Shown: one piece after another, positions 61,559 to 64,000 of the stretch
How the letters are laid out: every line of letters starts with the position of its first letter
Position numbering within the stretch: position 1 is the stretch's first letter
Source of the DNA: Pedobacter sp. Leaf216
GTDB taxonomy: Bacteria; Bacteroidota; Bacteroidia; Sphingobacteriales; Sphingobacteriaceae
Assembly (NCBI RefSeq): GCF_001421515.1
Contig: NZ_LMKM01000038.1
Span: 312 to 64,311, forward strand
Length of the DNA: 64,000 bases
Direction: 5' to 3'
Made by a program: the position numbers and the translations under genes
Notes under the pieces: generated by a model
Seen by the model: the letters and a program-made list of their open reading frames with translations, nothing else
Told to the model about the DNA's origin: nothing
Database searches by the model: none

Positions 61559-64000
61559 TTACAGACTTAGAAGCTGTATATCGGTAAAGTTTTTATTGCA
61601 TTTAAAATGCAGAATGTTGTTATCGTCGGTATAGAAGTCGGTAACTTCTTTATTATCAACAACAATCTTTTTCACCTGGAATTTTACACCGATTACATTA
61701 CAAACATAAAATTCGTAGTTTGGTGTATATAATCCTTCGTTACGCTGATTTACTTTAATGGATTGTGTATCGCCTTTTACAGTAAATTTCTTTTCCAGAT
61801 AAATATCCTGTTCATAAGCGAAGGTATCTCCATGATCTTCGTACATGTAGGAGTTTACCTCATAATCACTATGATAGATGTTTAAGGTAACTTCGGTGAT
61901 CGATTTTTCATCAACATACTGCATTACCGGATATTCCGGCAATACGGTTCCTGCACGTACAAACATCGGCATGCTGTCTATCTTTGCATCTACGGTATAT
62001 TCATTACCGCCCTCAAGAATTTCGTTGGTCCAGAAGTTATACCAGGTTCCTTTTGGAAGATAAACTTTTCTTGATATGGCACCTTGCTCCAAAACCGGGC
62101 AAATTAACAGTTTATCACCATAACAGAATTCATCCTGACGGAAGCTATTGCTGATATTTTCCTGCTCAAGCATTACCAAGGGCCTTAAAATTGGAAAACC
62201 ATAACGGTGATGTTCCCAGAAAACCGAATACAGATAAGGCATTAAACGATACCTTAATTCGATAAATTTACGGTTAATGTCTTCAAAAAATTCGCCAAAG
62301 CTCCATGGTTCGCGTTCGGCGGTATCACCAGCGGAGTGCGCGCGCATAAAGGGTGAGAATGTACCCAATTGAATCCAACGGGTAAATAATTCACCATCCG
62401 GCTCGCCACTAAAACCACCTATATCTGTTCCACAAAAAGGAACTCCTGAAACGGATAGGCGCTGGCATTGGATATTTCCGATTTTTAAATGTTCCCAGGT
62501 GGCAATGTTATCACCTGTCCATACACTGGCATAACGTTGCATACCTGCATATCCTGCGCGCGTGATGGTAAACGGACGTTTATTGCGCATCAGTTTTTTA
62601 AGGCCTTCATAGGTAGAACGTACCATCTGCATACCATAAACATTATGTGCTTTACGGTGCGAGCCACGGTAACCGTCATAATTATGGCGTACATCATTAG
62701 GGAAAGTGCCTGAACCAAAAACTGCTGGTTCGTTCATATCATTCCAGAAGCCCGCAACGCCCATATCTACCAGTTCTTTGTAGAGATTGCCCCACCAGGT
62801 GCGTACTTTCGGGTTGGTAAAATCAGGGAATTGGCAGCGGCCAGGCCAAACATGCCCTTCCATATAATAATCGTCGCTGCGGCGACAGAAAAATCTTTTC
62901 TCTTTACCTTCTTTAAAAACCCAGTAATCATCATCAACTTTAATTCCCGGATCAATCATCACCACGGTTTTAAAACCATCATCAGAAAGTTCTTTGATCA
63001 TTCTGCGGGGATCGGGAAAGTATTTTTTGTTCCAGGTAAAACAGCGGTAACCATCCATATAATCGATATCAAGATAAATGGCATCGCATGGAATTTTACG
63101 TTCGCGGAACTGTTTGGCTATTTCTTTAACCTTTGTTTCAGGATAATAACTCCAGCGGCATTGCTGATACCCTAAAGTCCATTTTGGAGGCATTGGGTGC
63201 GTACCTGTAAGGGTTGCATAACGCTTAACCACATCCATAATGTGCGGGCCATGGATATAATAGTATTGCAATTCGCCACCATCGGCCCAGAAACTTGTTT
63301 TATTTACATCTTCTGCACCAAAATCGAAATAAGATTTAAAGGTGTTATCAAAGAAAATGCCATAAGCAGCCTGGTTATGCAAGCCGATATAGAAAGGTAT
63401 TGTACGGTAAAGCGGATCCTGGTTCCAGCCGAATGAATAGGCATCGGTGTTCCAGTTTTCGAACCGACGGCCACGGAGGTTAAAATTGCCCGACTTATCT
63501 CCCAGACCGAAAAAGTTCTCTTCGGGGTGACATTTTTTGGTTGCATAAATGTAATAGCCTCCAAAATCCACATTTTCTTCCCAGTGCATGGAGTTGGCTT
63601 CATCTACCATTACCACATTTGTAATGTTATCAGAAAAGGAGACATGAAAGTTTGCTTTTTCTATTTTACAGGTTACTGCGTGGGTAGAAATGGTATAGTG
63701 ATCTTCATGCTCCTGCATTTTAAAAACAGAAACTTTTTGATCTACTTCTGGCACTGCATATGAAAAATCATCGAGGAAAACACCATGCGGTGCAAGGCGG
63801 ACACGTATTATATCGTCGCTTACGACCCTTACCTCTACCCTGGCATCGCCATCGGAAAAATAAAAGCGGTTACCTTCTTTTTTTACTTTTTTAACTGCCC
63901 CAAGGTATTGTTTAACTATAGGTTTTACCGATATATCAACCGGGTTGTTTAAATGCTGTATTTCTTGTTCCTTTTCGATCAGATCACTGGTTTCGATAGG
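61559..64000 (-). CDS. Alpha-glucosidase, GH31 (partial, N-terminus outside the window)
   Basis: At least 813 residues. The frame is open from 61559 to the window edge, so the GTG or ATG codons inside it (such as 63754) are not the true start. GH31 markers: DAIYLDIDYMDGYRCFTW, the catalytic nucleophile in GFWNDMNEPA, CGTDIGGFSGEPDGELF and FMRAHSAGDTAEREP. It releases alpha-linked glucose from maltose or starch oligomers. Same strand as glgB, probably one operon. Confidence 0.95.
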   Translation of the reverse strand, partial: PIETSDLIEKEQEIQHLNNPVDISVKPIVKQYLGAVKKVKKEGNRFYFSDGDARVEVRVVSDDIIRVRLAPHGVFLDDFSYAVPEVDQKVSVFKMQEHEDHYTISTHAVTCKIEKANFHVSFSDNITNVVMVDEANSMHWEENVDFGGYYIYATKKCHPEENFFGLGDKSGNFNLRGRRFENWNTDAYSFGWNQDPLYRTIPFYIGLHNQAAYGIFFDNTFKSYFDFGAEDVNKTSFWADGGELQYYYIHGPHIMDVVKRYATLTGTHPMPPKWTLGYQQCRWSYYPETKVKEIAKQFRERKIPCDAIYLDIDYMDGYRCFTWNKKYFPDPRRMIKELSDDGFKTVVMIDPGIKVDDDYWVFKEGKEKRFFCRRSDDYYMEGHVWPGRCQFPDFTNPKVRTWWGNLYKELVDMGVAGFWNDMNEPAVFGSGTFPNDVRHNYDGYRGSHRKAHNVYGMQMVRSTYEGLKKLMRNKRPFTITRAGYAGMQRYASVWTGDNIATWEHLKIGNIQCQRLSVSGVPFCGTDIGGFSGEPDGELFTRWIQLGTFSPFMRAHSAGDTAEREPWSFGEFFEDINRKFIELRYRLMPYLYSVFWEHHRYGFPILRPLVMLEQENISNSFRQDEFCYGDKLLICPVLEQGAISRKVYLPKGTWYNFWTNEILEGGNEYTVDAKIDSMPMFVRAGTVLPEYPVMQYVDEKSITEVTLNIYHSDYEVNSYMYEDHGDTFAYEQDIYLEKKFTVKGDTQSIKVNQRNEGLYTPNYEFYVCNVIGVKFQVKKIVVDNKEVTDFYTDDNNILHFKCNKNFTDIQLLSL

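Overview
The window is chromosomal DNA of a low-GC Bacteroidota, most likely the Sphingobacteriaceae and Pedobacter-like. The evidence is several promoters of the Bacteroidota type (TTTG, about 19 bases, TAnnTTTG), a type IX secretion (PorP/SprF plus CHU_C) gene set, many lipoproteins with the lipobox cysteine, a monomeric NADP isocitrate dehydrogenase, families common in Bacteroidota (DUF4199, GH78), and very few Shine-Dalgarno sequences. I see no rRNA, transposase, integrase, phage or CRISPR locus, so this is mostly core genome with repeat-rich intergenic islands.

Layout. 0-9 kb: tRNA-Phe, a membrane iron-sulfur oxidoreductase pair, small conserved proteins, an AsmA-like protein, mtgA, a DUF1080 lipoprotein and an SDR. 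9-19 kb: a three-copy 33-bp direct repeat, the rpsF-rpsR-rplI operon, an AraC regulator, a small gluzincin-like protein, dnaX, a very acidic protein and icd. 19-27 kb: a 42-bp tandem repeat, two ankyrin ORFs separated by one in-frame stop, a PQQ-type sugar dehydrogenase, a TonB-dependent receptor and a short ssb. 27-36 kb: small proteins, an alkylation-repair pair (Ada-like methyltransferase and AlkB), a membrane-anchored LuxR protein next to DUF4199, YihY, and an ohr/ohrR locus with a striking operator. 36-45 kb: porin, TPR, GH78 rhamnosidase, ribE, accC and threonine aldolase. 45-50 kb: a glycolytic cluster. 50-52 kb: a gene-poor stretch with candidate small RNAs, then a Crp/Fnr regulator and a broken sigma factor. 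52-57.5 kb: a type IX secretion/adhesin operon. 57.9-64 kb: an ATPase-nuclease of the DUF234 type behind an inverted-repeat array, then glgB and a GH31 glucosidase that runs off the window.

The most interesting system is at 45-50.4 kb. A NUDIX-type regulator whose catalytic box is degenerate sits among a sugar kinase, pfkA, a second kinase-like protein whose ATP-binding motif is lost, and gapA. Three copies of the palindrome GTGTA-N5-TACAC lie in the promoter regions of the first kinase, of pfkA and of a predicted ~160-nt RNA downstream of gapA. I read this as an undescribed local regulon controlling lower glycolysis, with the regulator, the pseudo-kinase and the RNA as possible sensing parts; the link between regulator and operator is inference. 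A second candidate is the DUF234 ATPase gene preceded by a 54-bp-period array of near-perfect inverted repeats.
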